Below are positions 11,270 through 22,062 of a stretch of DNA of 64,000 nt, piece by piece (position 1 is the stretch's first letter; each line of letters starts with the position of its first letter). The stretch is from the NCBI RefSeq assembly GCF_024748695.1, contig NZ_CP087176.1:675501-739500 (forward strand), in the 5' to 3' direction. Below the pieces are notes generated by a model. It saw only the letters and a program-made list of their open reading frames with translations, had not been told where the DNA came from and searched no databases. This DNA is from Pseudomonas sp. B21-040. GTDB lineage: Bacteria > Pseudomonadota > Gammaproteobacteria > Pseudomonadales > Pseudomonadaceae. The position numbers were made by a program, and so were the translations under genes.

Positions 11270-12148
11270 CTAGCGCCGACGGCCGGTGATGCGCACCCAG
11301 CCATCGCGATTGGCAATCGGGTCCAGATCGAAGTCTTGAGCGTAGGCGGCGGCAACGTCCTCGCCTTGTTCGGCGAGAATGCCCGACAGCGCCAGGCGAC
11401 CACCGGACTTGACCAGGCTGGACAACTGCGGCGCCAGGGAAACCAGCGGGCCGGCAAGGATGTTGGCGACCAGGACGTCAGCCTTCACCTGCGGCAGATC
11501 TTGCGGCAGGTACAGCGGGAACAGCGCGTCGTCGATGTTGTTGCGACCGGCGTTGTCGCGCGAGGCTTCCAGGGCCTGCACGTCGATGTCGGTACCAACG
11601 GCTTCCTTGGCGCCCAGCAGCAGGGCGGCAATCGCCAGAATCCCCGAGCCGCAGCCAAAGTCCAGCACGTTGCAGTCTTTGAGGTCCTGGCCATCGAGCC
11701 ATTCCAGGCACAACGCGGTGGTCGGATGGGTGCCGGTGCCGAACGCCAGGCCCGGGTCCAGCAGCAGATTGACGGCGTCAGGCTCCGGCGCGGCATGCCA
11801 GCTTGGAACGATCCACAGGCGCTGGCCGAAACGCATTGGCTGGAAACCGTCCATCCAGCTGCGTTCCCAGTCCTGGTCTTCGATCACTTCGCTGTGATGC
11901 TCGGGCAGCGGGCTACCGGTCAGCAGCTCAAGGTGGGCCAGTACCGGGCCGGCTTCGGTGCCGCCTTCGAACAGGGCCAGCAGGTGCGTGTGCGACCACA
12001 ACGGGGTGGTGTTGAGTTCTGGCTCGAAGATCGGCTGATCTTCGGCGTCCATGAAGGTCACCGAGACGGCGCCCACTTCAAGGAAAGCGTCTTCGTAGGT
12101 TTCGGCTTGTTCTGGGCTGATGGCGAGACGGACTTGCAGCCAAGGCAT
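11270..12148 (-). CDS. prmA: Ribosomal protein L11 methyltransferase PrmA
   Basis: 292 aa SAM-dependent enzyme that trimethylates L11. Start at 12148 ([16 protein letters not shown]) is set by AAGGTG just upstream; a frame extension of 19 residues has no such site. The N-terminal substrate-recognition part covers about 1-100. The methyltransferase part shows [13 protein letters not shown], the SAM loop [20 protein letters not shown], and the NILA motif that replaces the usual catalytic motif in this family. Followed directly by the DUF3426 gene. Confidence 0.96.
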   Translation of the reverse strand: MPWLQVRLAISPEQAETYEDAFLEVGAVSVTFMDAEDQPIFEPELNTTPLWSHTHLLALFEGGTEAGPVLAHLELLTGSPLPEHHSEVIEDQDWERSWMDGFQPMRFGQRLWIVPSWHAAPEPDAVNLLLDPGLAFGTGTHPTTALCLEWLDGQDLKDCNVLDFGCGSGILAIAALLLGAKEAVGTDIDVQALEASRDNAGRNNIDDALFPLYLPQDLPQVKADVLVANILAGPLVSLAPQLSSLVKSGGRLALSGILAEQGEDVAAAYAQDFDLDPIANRDGWVRITGRRR

Positions 12149-12278
12149 GGCGGGCACCTTTGAAAAATATTGATTGCAGCCTAGCGGGCTGCGAGAAGCG
12201 CGCAAGTTTACGCGAGCGCGGGGCTTTTGTGGGAGTGAGGTAGCTCCGAACGCAGCAGCGATGTTGCAACGCGCACCT

Positions 12279-12409
12279 GTAGCAGCTGACGGAGCCTGCG
12301 TTCGGCTGCGAAGCAGTCGTAAAACCTGAGTGCGCGGTCTTCCAGAAACACCGCATCGCTTGATTTCACGACTGCTTCGCCGTCGAACGCAGGCTTCGCC
12401 AGCTGCTAC
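12279..12409. repeat. REPIN, family A, 131 bp
   Basis: Two inverted arms of about 40 bases, GTAGCAGCTG...GCCTGCGTTCGGCTGCGAAGCAGTCGT on the left and its complement on the right (ACGACTGCTTCG...GAACGCAGGC...CAGCTGCTAC), around a less conserved centre. It lies between prmA and accC. The copies at 20716 and 48949 have exactly the same length. Confidence 0.9.
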
Positions 12410-12430
12410 AGGGCTGTTGCAATGCCCAGA

Positions 12431-12464
12431 ATCAACAAAGCCGCCCGAAGGCGGCTTTGTTGAT
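12431..12464 (-). terminator. Intrinsic terminator of accBC
   Basis: A 15-bp perfect stem (ATCAACAAAGCCGCC / GGCGGCTTTGTTGAT) with a CGAA loop, 11 bases beyond the accC stop. Its T-rich side lies within the stem rather than as a pure T-run, as is common in Pseudomonas. Confidence 0.75.
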
Positions 12465-12475
12465 CGGGTCGAAGC

Positions 12476-13834
12476 TTAGTGCTTCTCGCCAGCCAGCTTG
12501 TGCTCGAGGTAGTGAATGTTCACGCCCCCTTTGCAGAAGCCTTCATCACGGACCAGGTCGCGGTGCAGCGGGATGTTGGTCTTGATCCCGTCGACAACGA
12601 TTTCGTCCAGCGCATTGCGCATCCGCGCCATGGCTTCGTCACGGGTTGCGCCGTAGGTGATCAGCTTGCCGATCAACGAATCGTAGTTCGGCGGAACGGC
12701 ATAACCACTGTACAGGTGCGAATCGACGCGAACGCCGTTGCCGCCTGGTGCGTGGAAGTGCTTGACCGTGCCCGGGCTAGGCATGAACGTTTTCGGGTCT
12801 TCGGCGTTGATTCGGCATTCCAGGGCGTGACCGCGGATCACCACGTCGTCCTGGGTGTACGACAACTTGTTGCCAGCGGCGATGCTGAGCATCTCCTTGA
12901 CGATGTCGATGCCGGTGACCATTTCCGAAACCGGGTGTTCTACCTGGACACGAGTGTTCATCTCGATGAAGTAGAAGTGGCCGTTCTCGTAAAGGAACTC
13001 GAAGGTGCCGGCGCCACGGTAGCCGATGTCGATGCAGGCCTTGACGCAGCGAGCGAGGACTTCCTGGCGTGCTTTCTCGTCGATGCCCGGTGCCGGCGCT
13101 TCTTCGAGAACCTTCTGGTGACGACGTTGCAGCGAGCAATCGCGGTCGCCCAGATGGATGGCGTGGCCCTGGCCGTCGGAAAGTACCTGGACTTCCACGT
13201 GACGTGGGTTGGTCAGGAATTTTTCCAGATAGACCATCGGGTTGCCGAACGCCGCGCCAGCTTCGGTGCGGGTCAGTTTTGCGAAAGAAATCAGGTCTTC
13301 TTCTTTATGCACAACGCGCATGCCGCGACCACCACCGCCGCCAGCGGCCTTGATGATCACCGGGTAACCGACTTCGCGACCAATGCGCAGAGCAGTTTCT
13401 TCGTCTTCAGGCAGTGGGCCATCGGAACCCGGAACGGTTGGAACGCCCGCAGCGATCATGGCGTGCTTGGCCGATACCTTGTCGCCCATCAGGCGAATGG
13501 TGTCGGCTTTCGGGCCAATGAAGGCGAAGCCGGAGTTCTCGACCTGTTCAGCAAAATCAGCGTTTTCCGCAAGGAAACCGTAGCCCGGGTGAATGGCGGT
13601 AGCGCCAGTCACTTCGGCCGCGGCGATGATTGCCGGAATGTGCAGGTAAGAGTGCGCGGCAGAGGCCGGACCGATGCAGACGGATTCGTCTGCCAGGCCC
13701 AGGTGCATCAATTCTTTGTCAGCCTTGGAGTAAACGGCGACAGTCTTGATGCCCATCTCTTTGCAGGCCCGCAGGATCCGCAGGGCAATCTCACCGCGGT
13801 TGGCGATCAGAACTTTTTCCAACTTCGCAGTCAT
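12476..13834 (-). CDS. accC: Acetyl-CoA carboxylase, biotin carboxylase subunit AccC
   Basis: 452 aa. It carboxylates biotin on AccB with ATP and bicarbonate, the first half-reaction of malonyl-CoA synthesis. Start at 13834 follows GGAG with eight-base spacing; a frame extension of seven residues upstream is less likely. The N-terminus has [17 protein letters not shown]; the ATP-grasp contains the Gly-rich loop [12 protein letters not shown], and [22 protein letters not shown] and [10 protein letters not shown], which hold the active-site residues. accB ends 17 bases upstream on the same strand; the two form the standard accBC operon, closed by the hairpin at 12431. Confidence 0.97.
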   Translation of the reverse strand: MTAKLEKVLIANRGEIALRILRACKEMGIKTVAVYSKADKELMHLGLADESVCIGPASAAHSYLHIPAIIAAAEVTGATAIHPGYGFLAENADFAEQVENSGFAFIGPKADTIRLMGDKVSAKHAMIAAGVPTVPGSDGPLPEDEETALRIGREVGYPVIIKAAGGGGGRGMRVVHKEEDLISFAKLTRTEAGAAFGNPMVYLEKFLTNPRHVEVQVLSDGQGHAIHLGDRDCSLQRRHQKVLEEAPAPGIDEKARQEVLARCVKACIDIGYRGAGTFEFLYENGHFYFIEMNTRVQVEHPVSEMVTGIDIVKEMLSIAAGNKLSYTQDDVVIRGHALECRINAEDPKTFMPSPGTVKHFHAPGGNGVRVDSHLYSGYAVPPNYDSLIGKLITYGATRDEAMARMRNALDEIVVDGIKTNIPLHRDLVRDEGFCKGGVNIHYLEHKLAGEKH

Positions 13835-13851
13835 CAAAGTTTCTCCGCGGT

Positions 13852-14325
13852 TCAAACGATGGTGAACAGCGGTTGGTCGTACTCAACCGGCTGGCCGTCT
13901 TCGACGAGGATGGATTCGATCACACCGCTGGTTTCAGCTTCGATGTGGTTCATCATCTTCATGGCTTCGACGATGCACAGGGTGTCGCCTTTCTTCACGG
14001 TCTGGCCGACTTCAACGAACGAAGGCGAGGATGGCGAAGATTTGCGATAGAAGGTGCCGACCATCGGCGAACGGGCAACGGTGCCGTTCAGGACGGGGGC
14101 GGCCGGTGCTGCCGGAGCAGCGGCTGCGGCAACCGGAGCAGCAGCGGCAGGCGCGGCAGGCGCGGCAGCCGGAGCGTGCATTGGAGCAGGTGCGTAGTAC
14201 TGCTGAGCCGGCGTCTTGCTGTGACGGCTGATACGTACGGACTCTTCGCCTTCCTTGATCTCGAGCTCGTCGATGCCGGACTCTTCCAGCAGTTCGATCA
14301 GTTTCTTAACTTTACGGATATCCAT
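13852..14325 (-). CDS. accB: Biotin carboxyl carrier protein AccB
   Basis: 157 aa. It carries the biotin that shuttles CO2 from AccC to the carboxyltransferase. The N-terminal helical part ([16 protein letters not shown]) is followed by an Ala/Pro-rich hinge at about 45-80 and the biotinyl domain, with [13 protein letters not shown] holding the biotinylated Lys at about residue 122. First gene of accBC. A further 48 bases separate it from aroQ upstream, so aroQ may share its transcript. Confidence 0.97.
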   Translation of the reverse strand: MDIRKVKKLIELLEESGIDELEIKEGEESVRISRHSKTPAQQYYAPAPMHAPAAAPAAPAAAAPVAAAAAPAAPAAPVLNGTVARSPMVGTFYRKSSPSSPSFVEVGQTVKKGDTLCIVEAMKMMNHIEAETSGVIESILVEDGQPVEYDQPLFTIV

Positions 14326-14373
14326 GAATCATCAACTCCCAAGGGTCGGTCAGGGGCGTTTAACGCTTGTAGT

Positions 14374-14826
14374 TCAAGTCGTTGCCTGTGTTTCAAGCTG
14401 TTCTAGTGCAGCCTCCAGGGCCAGTCGATAACCGCTGGCGCCAAGGCCGCAGATCACTCCCACCGCTACGTCGGAGAAGTAAGAGTGATGGCGGAAAGGT
14501 TCGCGTTTGTGCACGTTAGACAAATGCACTTCGATGAATGGGATGCTCACCGCCAGCAGCGCGTCACGTAATGCGACACTTGTATGCGTAAAAGCTGCTG
14601 GATTGATCAGAATGAAGTCCACACCTTCGCCGCGGGCAGCGTGGATGCGGTCGATCAATTCGTACTCGGCGTTGCTTTGCAGGTGCAGCAAATGATGGCC
14701 GGCTTCACGGGCGCGGCGTTCCAGGTCCTGGTTGATCTGCGCCAGTGTCGTCGCGCCGTAGGTGCCCGGTTCACGGGTGCCGAGCAAGTTCAGGTTGGGG
14801 CCGTGCAGCACCAGTAGAGTCGCCAT
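14374..14826 (-). CDS. aroQ: Type II 3-dehydroquinate dehydratase AroQ
   Basis: 150 aa, the size of the dodecameric type II enzyme. It dehydrates 3-dehydroquinate to 3-dehydroshikimate. Signatures: [15 protein letters not shown] with the following Tyr of the mobile loop (TYG), [21 protein letters not shown], and [18 protein letters not shown] with the catalytic His. Placement immediately before accB matches aroQ1 of P. aeruginosa. The upstream gap to dsbD is 132 bases. Confidence 0.97.
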   Translation of the reverse strand: MATLLVLHGPNLNLLGTREPGTYGATTLAQINQDLERRAREAGHHLLHLQSNAEYELIDRIHAARGEGVDFILINPAAFTHTSVALRDALLAVSIPFIEVHLSNVHKREPFRHHSYFSDVAVGVICGLGASGYRLALEAALEQLETQATT

Positions 14827-14958
14827 TTGCTGTTCCTTGGTTATCTGTGTGCAGTTGTCAGAACCCGGCGACTATGCCGCAAAGCCTTTGTGACTGTCCA
14901 GTTCTATGCAATAGCCAGCACGATAGCCGATGTTTGCGCGAAATATGTGACCAAGTAA

Positions 14959-16704
14959 TTAAATCTGGTCATTTGCTTTCGCGGCACGTTCGGCGAAGTC
15001 TTTGGCGTTGATCTCTCCGATCACTCGAATGGAGGTGCGTTCAACGCCGTCCTTGCCAAAAAACATCAGGGCCGGAGGGCCGAACAGTGTGTAGCGGTCG
15101 AGCAGGGCGCGTTGTTCGGCATTGCTGGCGGTGATGTCGAAGCGGATCAGTCGATAACCTTTCAGGCGTTCAACGACGTTGGGGTCGTTGAGGACTTCGC
15201 GTTCGATGACTTTGCAGCTGATGCACCAGTCGGCATACCAGTCGAGCAGCAGGGGAGTGCCGGAGGATTTGGCGTCGGCGAGCGTGCGATCCAGTTCTGC
15301 GGGCGTACTGATTGTTTGCCAGCCATCGGTGAGCTGCGGTTGGCTGCTACTGGCCGCGACGGGCGTTCGAGCGAGGGGGTTCAACAGGTCGCCCTGGCCG
15401 CTGAAGGCGCCGTACCAGCAGGCCATGGCGTAAAACAGCAGAAACAGGCCGAGCAGTTGTGCCAGGCGTTTTCGAGGGGGTTTGTAGACGAACTCCAGCG
15501 CGCCAAGAAACAAGCCGACCCCGGCCCACAGCAAGCCCACCAGGACCAGCGTCATCGGCCCGGGGATCACGCGGCTCAGCAGGCCAATGGCAGTACCCAG
15601 CAGCAGGACACCGATGATGTTTTTGACCATGACCATCCACGGGCCGCTTTTCGGCAGCAGGGCGGCACCACCGGTCGCCACCAGTATCAGCGGCAGGCCC
15701 ATGCCCAGGCCGAGCACGAACAGTTTCAGTGCGCCCCCCAGTGCATCGCCGCTGGCGCTGATGTACAGCAAGGCGCCGGCCAATGGCGCGGACACGCAAG
15801 GCGAAACGATCAGGCTCGATACCGTCCCGAGAACTGCCGCGCCCCACAGCGAACCGCCTTGAGTGCGGCCGGCAATGCGATGCAGGTGATTGTTGATGAA
15901 CTGCGGCAATTTCAGTTCGAAGATGCCGAACATCGCCAGCGCAAATATGGCAAAAAACGTTGCGAACGGCACCAGCACCCAGGCCGATTGCAGCCGTGCC
16001 TGGAGATTGAGCTGCGCACCGAACATGCCCATCAAGGCGCCGAGCAGGGCAAAGCAGACGGCCATTGGCAGCACATAGGCCAGCGACAGATTGAAACCCC
16101 GCAGCCCGCCGACCTGATCGCGCAACACCACGCCGGAAAGGATCGGCAACATCGGCAGCACGCACGGTGTGAAGGTCAAGCCCAGGCCAGCGAGGAAGAA
16201 CAGGGCGAGTTCGCGCCAGCTCCAGTTTTGCACCGTTGCCTGCGTGCCAATGCCATCAATGCTCAAGCGCTCGGTTTCTGGCGGATAGCACAGGCCTTTA
16301 TCGGCGCACCCCTGATAAGTCACGGCCAGGGTGAAAGCGCGCGGATCGGTGCGCAGCAGCTCGACCTCGATAATCCCGTGATAGACCTCGACATCGCCGA
16401 AGAACTCGTCGTGCTTCTGCTCGCCCTTGGGCAGTTGTGCAGCGCCCAGGCTTATCTCGGCTGGATCAGCATGAAACTGGAAACGATGGCGATAGAGGTA
16501 ATACCCCTCGGTGGCGACGAATCGCAGCTTGATCGATTGCGCTGTGCTGTCTACCAGGCTCAGCTGAAAGGCTTCGCGCACCGGCAGGAAGTCGGCGCTG
16601 TTGTTGATCGAGCCCAGGGTGGAACTGGGCCTTGTGTCCAGCAACCCGGCGGCGGTGGCCGGCAGGGCGAGCACTAAAAGCAGCAGGCAGAGCAAGCGGC
16701 GCAT
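14959..16704 (-). CDS. dsbD: Thiol:disulfide interchange protein DsbD
   Basis: 581 aa. It passes electrons from cytoplasmic thioredoxin to the periplasm to keep DsbC-type isomerases and cytochrome-c maturation partners reduced. The start at 16704 gives a clean signal peptide (MRRLLCLLLLVLALPATAAG); an in-frame extension of 42 residues runs through REP-like DNA. The three parts are visible: N-terminal periplasmic domain with YQGCADKGLCYPP, eight-helix membrane domain with FTPCVLPMLP and VSPCVSAPL, and C-terminal thioredoxin domain with DWYADWCISCK. Corresponds in position to dipZ of P. aeruginosa. Confidence 0.95.
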   Translation of the reverse strand: MRRLLCLLLLVLALPATAAGLLDTRPSSTLGSINNSADFLPVREAFQLSLVDSTAQSIKLRFVATEGYYLYRHRFQFHADPAEISLGAAQLPKGEQKHDEFFGDVEVYHGIIEVELLRTDPRAFTLAVTYQGCADKGLCYPPETERLSIDGIGTQATVQNWSWRELALFFLAGLGLTFTPCVLPMLPILSGVVLRDQVGGLRGFNLSLAYVLPMAVCFALLGALMGMFGAQLNLQARLQSAWVLVPFATFFAIFALAMFGIFELKLPQFINNHLHRIAGRTQGGSLWGAAVLGTVSSLIVSPCVSAPLAGALLYISASGDALGGALKLFVLGLGMGLPLILVATGGAALLPKSGPWMVMVKNIIGVLLLGTAIGLLSRVIPGPMTLVLVGLLWAGVGLFLGALEFVYKPPRKRLAQLLGLFLLFYAMACWYGAFSGQGDLLNPLARTPVAASSSQPQLTDGWQTISTPAELDRTLADAKSSGTPLLLDWYADWCISCKVIEREVLNDPNVVERLKGYRLIRFDITASNAEQRALLDRYTLFGPPALMFFGKDGVERTSIRVIGEINAKDFAERAAKANDQI

Positions 16705-16777
16705 GACAATCTCGCGTATCGGAATTGGGGGCATGATAGCGGACGGCGAGCCAGCGTGCAGGGCGGGGAGTTCTGTT

Positions 16778-16884
16778 GATCGTTCCCACGCTCCGCGTGG
16801 GAATGCAGCCCGGGACGCTCCGCGTCCCAAAAGCGGACGCAGAGCGTCCGTTGAGGCATTCCCACGCAGAGCGTGGGAACGATC
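16778..16884. repeat. REPIN, family B
   Basis: Starts GATCGTTCCCACGCTCCGCG and ends with CGCAGAGCGTGGGAACGATC, with an inner pair GGGACGCTCCGCGTCCC / GACGCAGAGCGTC. It lies between dsbD and the chemoreceptor. A close copy is at 36598-36707; single hairpins of the family are at 29134 and 45463. Confidence 0.9.
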
Positions 16885-16902
16885 AGCAGGAAGGAGAAGT
16901 CT

Positions 16903-18849
16903 TCAGACGCGAAAGGCCTGAACGGCGGTACGCAATTGCCCACCCAGCACCAGCAAGTTCTCCCCTTGCTCGCGCCCTTCACCAATGCGCAGCAAATTAT
17001 CCCCGCCCAATTGGTGAATTCGCTCGCTGTGGTTGCGAATCTCGCTGACGGCGCCGCTCTGCTGAGCGGTGACATCGGCGATGCGCACGGCGGTGTCGGC
17101 AATGGTCTGGATGGCCCCGACGATTTTATCCAGTGCGCCGTCGGCCGCTTGCGCCTGATTGGCCGTGGCTTCGGCGTGTTCGACCTGGGCGCGCATGCCT
17201 TCCACCGATTGGCGCGCGGCGGTTTGCAGGCCGGCAATCAGCGTTTGAATTTCGGCTGTGGCCCCGGCGGTGCGTTGCGCCAGCGAGCGAACCTCTTCAG
17301 CCACTACCGCAAACCCGCGACCCAATTCTCCGGCGCGGGCCGCTTCGATGGCGGCGTTCAGGGCCAGCAGGTTGGTCTGGTCGGCAATCGAGCGGATCAC
17401 CGTCAACACACCGCCGATGGTCGCCGACTCTTCCGCCAGGTGCTCGATCATTTGCGCGTTGCCCTGTACTTCACCCACCAGTGCGTGCAGGCCCGTCAGG
17501 CTAAGCCCGATGACTTTCTGCCCATGCTCGACCGCCAGGCCGGCATTGCGACTGGCGTCGGCCGCTTGGCTGGCATCGTCGGCGACTTGTTGAATGGTCG
17601 CCTCCAGTTCGCCGAGGGAATCGCGGATCAGCGCTGTGTCGCCGGCCTGATGCTCGGCGCCGCTGTGCAGGTCGCTACTCAAATCGGCCAGGGTTCGGCT
17701 GCTGCCAGCGACCAGCTCGGCGTTGAGGCGAATGGTCCCGACCAGGTCCACCAGGTAGGCGCGCAAGCGATTGAGCGACGCTTGAATGTCATGCAGTTCG
17801 CGATTGGTATTGCCCAGTTCGATGTCGCGGCTGAAGTCGCCTTCTGCCCAGGTGGACAGCGCCGGCGCCAGGTTCGTCAGGGTTCGGGCCAGGCGTCGTT
17901 GCAGGGTGTCGATGAGCAAGGCGATCAACAGGATGAGTCCGATCATCACTCCCTGCATCAACCTCACTTCGCTCTGGATCTGCCCGTGCTGGGCGCGGAC
18001 CACCGGTTCGAGCCCGGCAATGGCTTGCTGCACGGCGGCGATTTTCAAGTGAGTGGCGGCACTGAGGTCAGTACGTTTCTGAATCTGGTCGCGCGTGCGC
18101 GCCAGCTCGGCCGGGTAGCGCGTCAGCAGGCTGTTGAGTTCACGCTTGAGGCCGACACCGGCATCTTCGGCGGCGGTTTTTTCGTTGTTCTCCAGGCCCA
18201 TCATCGACGCGAAATCATCGGTGTTCGATTCGCTTTTGGCGGCGACGCCGAGCAGCGGCAGGGTGCCCAGCAGCTCCGCTTGCGCACGGATGTTGGCCAC
18301 TTCGCGCTCGACGTCCGCAGCCAGTTCGCTGCGGCCACTGCTGACCAGTTTGTCCCGGGCCAGAGACAGTTTGCCCAAGTGTTGAGCGGCGGCGAGCAGC
18401 GGCGTCAGGTAGGCCGGGTCAGCGCTGGCGTATTGGCTGAGCTGGTCGAGGCTGGCGCCCAGTTCGCGCTCGGCTTGCAGCAACAATGCTTGCGGGTCAC
18501 CCGCGAGTTTGCCGGCGGCCAACAGGTCGGTTTTGCTGAATTCATCCAGGCCCGACAAGCTCGGGCGCAAGGTGTCGGCCAGCGCCGGGGGCAGTTCACC
18601 GAGCTCCTTTTGCAAGGCATCAATGGCCTGGCTGGCGCTACTAAGGCGCAGGGCATCGCCACTGCCAAGGTAGTCCTCGATGTTGCGCGCAACTTCATTC
18701 TGAAATTGTTGGGACAGGCCGAGGTAACGCTCCATCAAAAGATAGGGACGCTCCAGGGCCTTTTGCGACCACCACAGTGTGGCGCCAAGGGCCACGCACA
18801 CGGCGACTAAAAGGAGGGTGTTGAGATTGGTCAGCAACTTCAGGCGCAT
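16903..18849 (-). CDS. ctpL: Methyl-accepting chemotaxis protein, CtpL-like
   Basis: 648 aa membrane chemoreceptor. One membrane helix at 7-27, a mostly helical periplasmic domain of about 260 residues, a second helix at about 300-320, a HAMP region, and the signalling domain with the hairpin tip [20 protein letters not shown] and [14 protein letters not shown]. The position between dsbD and gcbA is that of ctpL in P. aeruginosa, whose helical domain is reported to detect phosphate through the PstS binding protein. The large helical domain fits that type; identity as the phosphate receptor is inferred from position and architecture. It lacks a C-terminal CheR-tether pentapeptide. Confidence 0.85.
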   Translation of the reverse strand: MRLKLLTNLNTLLLVAVCVALGATLWWSQKALERPYLLMERYLGLSQQFQNEVARNIEDYLGSGDALRLSSASQAIDALQKELGELPPALADTLRPSLSGLDEFSKTDLLAAGKLAGDPQALLLQAERELGASLDQLSQYASADPAYLTPLLAAAQHLGKLSLARDKLVSSGRSELAADVEREVANIRAQAELLGTLPLLGVAAKSESNTDDFASMMGLENNEKTAAEDAGVGLKRELNSLLTRYPAELARTRDQIQKRTDLSAATHLKIAAVQQAIAGLEPVVRAQHGQIQSEVRLMQGVMIGLILLIALLIDTLQRRLARTLTNLAPALSTWAEGDFSRDIELGNTNRELHDIQASLNRLRAYLVDLVGTIRLNAELVAGSSRTLADLSSDLHSGAEHQAGDTALIRDSLGELEATIQQVADDASQAADASRNAGLAVEHGQKVIGLSLTGLHALVGEVQGNAQMIEHLAEESATIGGVLTVIRSIADQTNLLALNAAIEAARAGELGRGFAVVAEEVRSLAQRTAGATAEIQTLIAGLQTAARQSVEGMRAQVEHAEATANQAQAADGALDKIVGAIQTIADTAVRIADVTAQQSGAVSEIRNHSERIHQLGGDNLLRIGEGREQGENLLVLGGQLRTAVQAFRV

Positions 18850-18901
18850 AGCAGGTCTACCAGCGGCAGAATGGTAAGCGCCTGAATTTATTGCGTTTGT
18901 G

Positions 18902-20572
18902 TTACAGGGTTATGACCGAATCGGTAGATTCCGATGAAAAAGTGGCACTTTGCTGTGACGTTCGCGCCGCCTGGACACGGTTACGTCCGGCGTCCTTGGC
19001 GCGGTACAGCGCCTCGTCTGCCTGGCTGGCCATCATCAGGCTGTCGGAGTGTTCGCACAGCTCCACCACGCCCGCGCTGAACGTGCACCACAGATCCTGT
19101 GGTTGGGCCGGGTAGTGGATTTCGGCAAAGCGCTGACGAATTTCATCCAACACTGTGTAAGCGGATTCGAGATCGGTGTCCGGCATGACGATCGCAAACT
19201 CTTCACCGCCGTAACGGCCGATGAAATCAGTCTTGCGCAACCGTTGCTTGAGGAACAGCGCCAGGCTTTTGATCACCCGGTCGCCCATGGGGTGGCCGTG
19301 GCTGTCGTTGACTCGCTTGAAGTGGTCGATGTCGAGCATCGCAAAGCTCAACGGCTTGCTCTCGCGGCGAGAGCGGAAGCTGCAGTCTTCGAGCAATTGC
19401 AAAATGTGCGTGTGGTTGTACAAGCCGGTCAGGCTGTCGCGGACCATTCGGGCTTTCAGATTGCGCGCCCGTGCTGCGCGGTTGCGTACAGTGGTGATCA
19501 GGTGGCGCGGCTTGATCGGTTTGGTCAGGAAGTCATCGCCGCCTTCGCTCATGGCATCGAGCTGCTTGTCCAGATCGTCTTCTGCCGACAGGTAAATGAT
19601 CGGGACGCTGACGTAACGGTCGTTGTGTCGGATCACCTTGGCCAGCTCGGTACCGGTGCAGGTCGGCATGTACATGTCGAGGATGATCAGGTCAGGCTGG
19701 AAGTCCGACAGTTCGGCCATGGCCTGAATCGGATCAATCAGTGTGCGTGTGACGATCCCGGCGCTGTTCAACAGGCGTTCGGTGTGCAGGGCCTGGGCGC
19801 GCGAATCGTCGATGATCAGCACTTTGTAAGGCTCGTACTGAGCGACGCAGGTCAGGACTTCGATTTTCTCCAGCAGGCTCGAAGCCTCCAGCGTGCCGGT
19901 GAGAAACTCCTGGCCACCGGCGCGCACGGCGGCGAGGCGGGTCGGGGTGTCGGTTTCGTGCAGGCTGAAGAACAACAGCGGCAGCCGATGATCGAGACCT
20001 TCCTGGGCTTCGGCCGCCAGTTTCAGGCCAATGCCGGGGCCGCTGAAGTCCACGTCCATGACGATCGCCGCCGGCAAGCGCTCGACCATCGAGGAGCGAA
20101 ACGCTGCAACGCTGTCCAGGGACTGGGCGCTGAGTCCGAAAAATTCCAGTTGCTTGGCCAGGCGCTCGGCGCGGTCGTGATCCTGCAGCATCACGTAGAT
20201 GGGCTTGCGCAAGGGCGGCAGGAAGGTTTGTTCGAACTGATCGCCATGGCGCAGGCCGGTGCGCGACAGACGCTGCATCAAGCGATTGAGGTCAGTGATC
20301 AGACCGCTGCTCAGGCGTCCGCGATTGGCGTCGACAGCTTCCAGCGACTGGCCGATATGGCGCGCCAGTTGAGTGTGTTCCGGTTGTTCGAAGCGCTCGG
20401 CAAAGCGCAGCAGGCGAAGGTTGGCTTCGCTCAGTTCCGACAGGTCGGTAATGGACCACTCGCTGCGTTGCAGGCGCTGCCAGATCTCAAGAATTTGACG
20501 TGCCTGATGAATTACCCGCTGGGCAAAGTGGTGCTTGAGGCGCTCACGGCTGGGGTCTTCTGGCTCGGTCAT
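18902..20572 (-). CDS. gcbA: Diguanylate cyclase GcbA with two receiver-like domains
   Basis: 556 aa. An N-terminal helical region (1-110), a degenerate receiver (about 120-240; the phosphorylation-site segment reads VMDVDFSG), a canonical receiver (about 250-370; VLIIDDS, ILDMYMP, LTKP), and a GGDEF domain. The active-site motif is GGEEF and is preceded by the inhibitory site RKTD, so c-di-GMP production with product feedback is expected. It corresponds in position and architecture to PA4843 (GcbA), known to promote surface attachment and to affect dispersion and motility. Its closeness to retS in the same conserved block is notable but the genes are not in one operon. Confidence 0.9.
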   Translation of the reverse strand: MTEPEDPSRERLKHHFAQRVIHQARQILEIWQRLQRSEWSITDLSELSEANLRLLRFAERFEQPEHTQLARHIGQSLEAVDANRGRLSSGLITDLNRLMQRLSRTGLRHGDQFEQTFLPPLRKPIYVMLQDHDRAERLAKQLEFFGLSAQSLDSVAAFRSSMVERLPAAIVMDVDFSGPGIGLKLAAEAQEGLDHRLPLLFFSLHETDTPTRLAAVRAGGQEFLTGTLEASSLLEKIEVLTCVAQYEPYKVLIIDDSRAQALHTERLLNSAGIVTRTLIDPIQAMAELSDFQPDLIILDMYMPTCTGTELAKVIRHNDRYVSVPIIYLSAEDDLDKQLDAMSEGGDDFLTKPIKPRHLITTVRNRAARARNLKARMVRDSLTGLYNHTHILQLLEDCSFRSRRESKPLSFAMLDIDHFKRVNDSHGHPMGDRVIKSLALFLKQRLRKTDFIGRYGGEEFAIVMPDTDLESAYTVLDEIRQRFAEIHYPAQPQDLWCTFSAGVVELCEHSDSLMMASQADEALYRAKDAGRNRVQAARTSQQSATFSSESTDSVITL

Positions 20573-20991
20573 ATCCTGACTACTAGTTAGGGTAAATGCT
20601 GAGATCGACTGGTGGCTCTATGCTAGCACCTCTTTTCAATTGGATGAGTGTCGTACGTCAATAATCTGTATTGCGACGTCATTCAGTTTGTGACCGGCCA
20701 GTCGGATCGGCTCATGTAGCAGCTGGCGGAGCCTGCGTTCGGCTGCGCAGCAGTCGTGAAATCAGTCGATGTGGTGTTTCAGAAAGACCTCGCACTCAAG
20801 GTTTACGACTGCTGCGCAGCCGAACGCAGGCTTCGCCAGCTGCTACAAGGTATGTGCTTCCTTTATAGTGGCGCCTCGACGATGCAATCCTGGCTCACCG
20901 CAGCGCGCCGATTAATACGCGGCAAAACGAGGCACGATGGCGTAGGGTTGTGGTCGAACCGATGAACTCAAGTGATTGAAAGGATATCGCC
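20573..20991. other. Gene-free interval between gcbA and the DUF2333 gene
   Basis: About 420 bases separating divergent genes. It holds the family A REPIN at 20716-20846 and must carry promoters for both sides; I see no clear sigma-70 pair. AAAGGAT just before 20992 is the ribosome site of the next gene. Confidence 0.6.
20716..20846. repeat. REPIN, family A, 131 bp
   Basis: Arms GTAGCAGCTGGCGGAGCCTG / CAGGCTTCGCCAGCTGCTAC at the ends and TGCGTTCGGCTGCGCAGCAG / CTGCTGCGCAGCCGAACGCA inside, around a 50-base centre. Same length as copies at 12279 and 48949. Confidence 0.92.
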
Positions 20992-22059
20992 ATGCTGGAC
21001 TGGAAGAACCGCGCGGGCAGCGCGCCTGAACGTGCCGCTGAACCGAAGTCGGCCACCCGCAGTTATTTCGGCGGCCTGCTGTTCAGCCGGGCGCTGGCCA
21101 CGCTGGTCGGTCTTTACCTGCTGGTTACCATTGCGCTGGGTTGGTATTGGAGCGAGGAGCCTGCACTGTTCCCGGTTCAGCAAACGGCCCAGGTTGCCGC
21201 CGAGAAAGAAGGCAAGCAGATGGTGGTCGGCTACACCACGGTGGAAACCCTAAAGACCGTCGCCGGTACGTTGCTGACAAAACCGGGTGGCTATATTTCC
21301 AATGACCGTTTTCCGCCGGGCCTGTGGATGGACAACATGCCGAGCTGGGAATACGGCGTGCTGGTCCAGGTCCGCGACCTGAGCCGTGCGCTGCGTAAAG
21401 ACTTCGCCCGCTCCCAGTCGCAGTCCGCCGAAGACGCCGATCTGGCCAAGGCCGAGCCGCGCTTCAACTTTGACAACAAGAGCTGGGTGCTGCCTTCCAG
21501 TGAGTCCGAGTACCAGGAAGGCATCAATTCCCTGAGCCGTTATCAGGCGCGCTTGTCTGATCCGAACCAGAAAAGCGCGCTGTTCTATGCCCGCGCCGAC
21601 AACCTGAACAACTGGCTGGGTGACGTCGGCACTCGCCTGGGTTCGCTGTCGCAACGCCTGTCGGCCAGTGTCGGTCGGGTCAAACTCAACACTTCGCTGA
21701 AGACCGAAGTCCTCGCGCCAGGGCAAGTGCCACAGGTTGACGAAGAAATCGTCGAGACCCCGTGGATGCAGATCGACAACGTGTTCTACGAAGCTCGCGG
21801 TCAAGCCTGGGCCCTGTCCCACTTGTTGCGTGCCATTGAAGTCGACTTCGCCGATGTCCTGGCCAAGAAAAACGCCACGGTCAGCGTGCGCCAGATCATT
21901 CGTGAGCTGGAAGCCTCGCAAGAGCCGGTCTGGAGCCCGATGATCCTCAATGGCAGCGGCTTCGGCGTGTTGGCCAACCACTCGTTGGTCATGGCCAATT
22001 ACATCTCCCGGGCCAACGCCGCCGTGATCGATTTGCGTCAATTGCTCAATCAGGGCTGA
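20992..22059 (+). CDS. DUF2333 family inner-membrane protein
   Basis: 355 aa. One membrane helix near the N-terminus (about 27-50, LLFSRALATLVGLYLLVTIALGW region) followed by a long soluble, mostly helical domain predicted to be periplasmic. The length and N-terminal anchor fit DUF2333, a family conserved next to speA/yciH/NUDIX in Pseudomonas; its biochemical role is unknown to me. AAAGGAT precedes the start. The NUDIX gene begins three bases after its stop, so they form a two-gene operon. Confidence 0.85.
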   Translation: MLDWKNRAGSAPERAAEPKSATRSYFGGLLFSRALATLVGLYLLVTIALGWYWSEEPALFPVQQTAQVAAEKEGKQMVVGYTTVETLKTVAGTLLTKPGGYISNDRFPPGLWMDNMPSWEYGVLVQVRDLSRALRKDFARSQSQSAEDADLAKAEPRFNFDNKSWVLPSSESEYQEGINSLSRYQARLSDPNQKSALFYARADNLNNWLGDVGTRLGSLSQRLSASVGRVKLNTSLKTEVLAPGQVPQVDEEIVETPWMQIDNVFYEARGQAWALSHLLRAIEVDFADVLAKKNATVSVRQIIRELEASQEPVWSPMILNGSGFGVLANHSLVMANYISRANAAVIDLRQLLNQG

Positions 22060-22062
22060 GTC

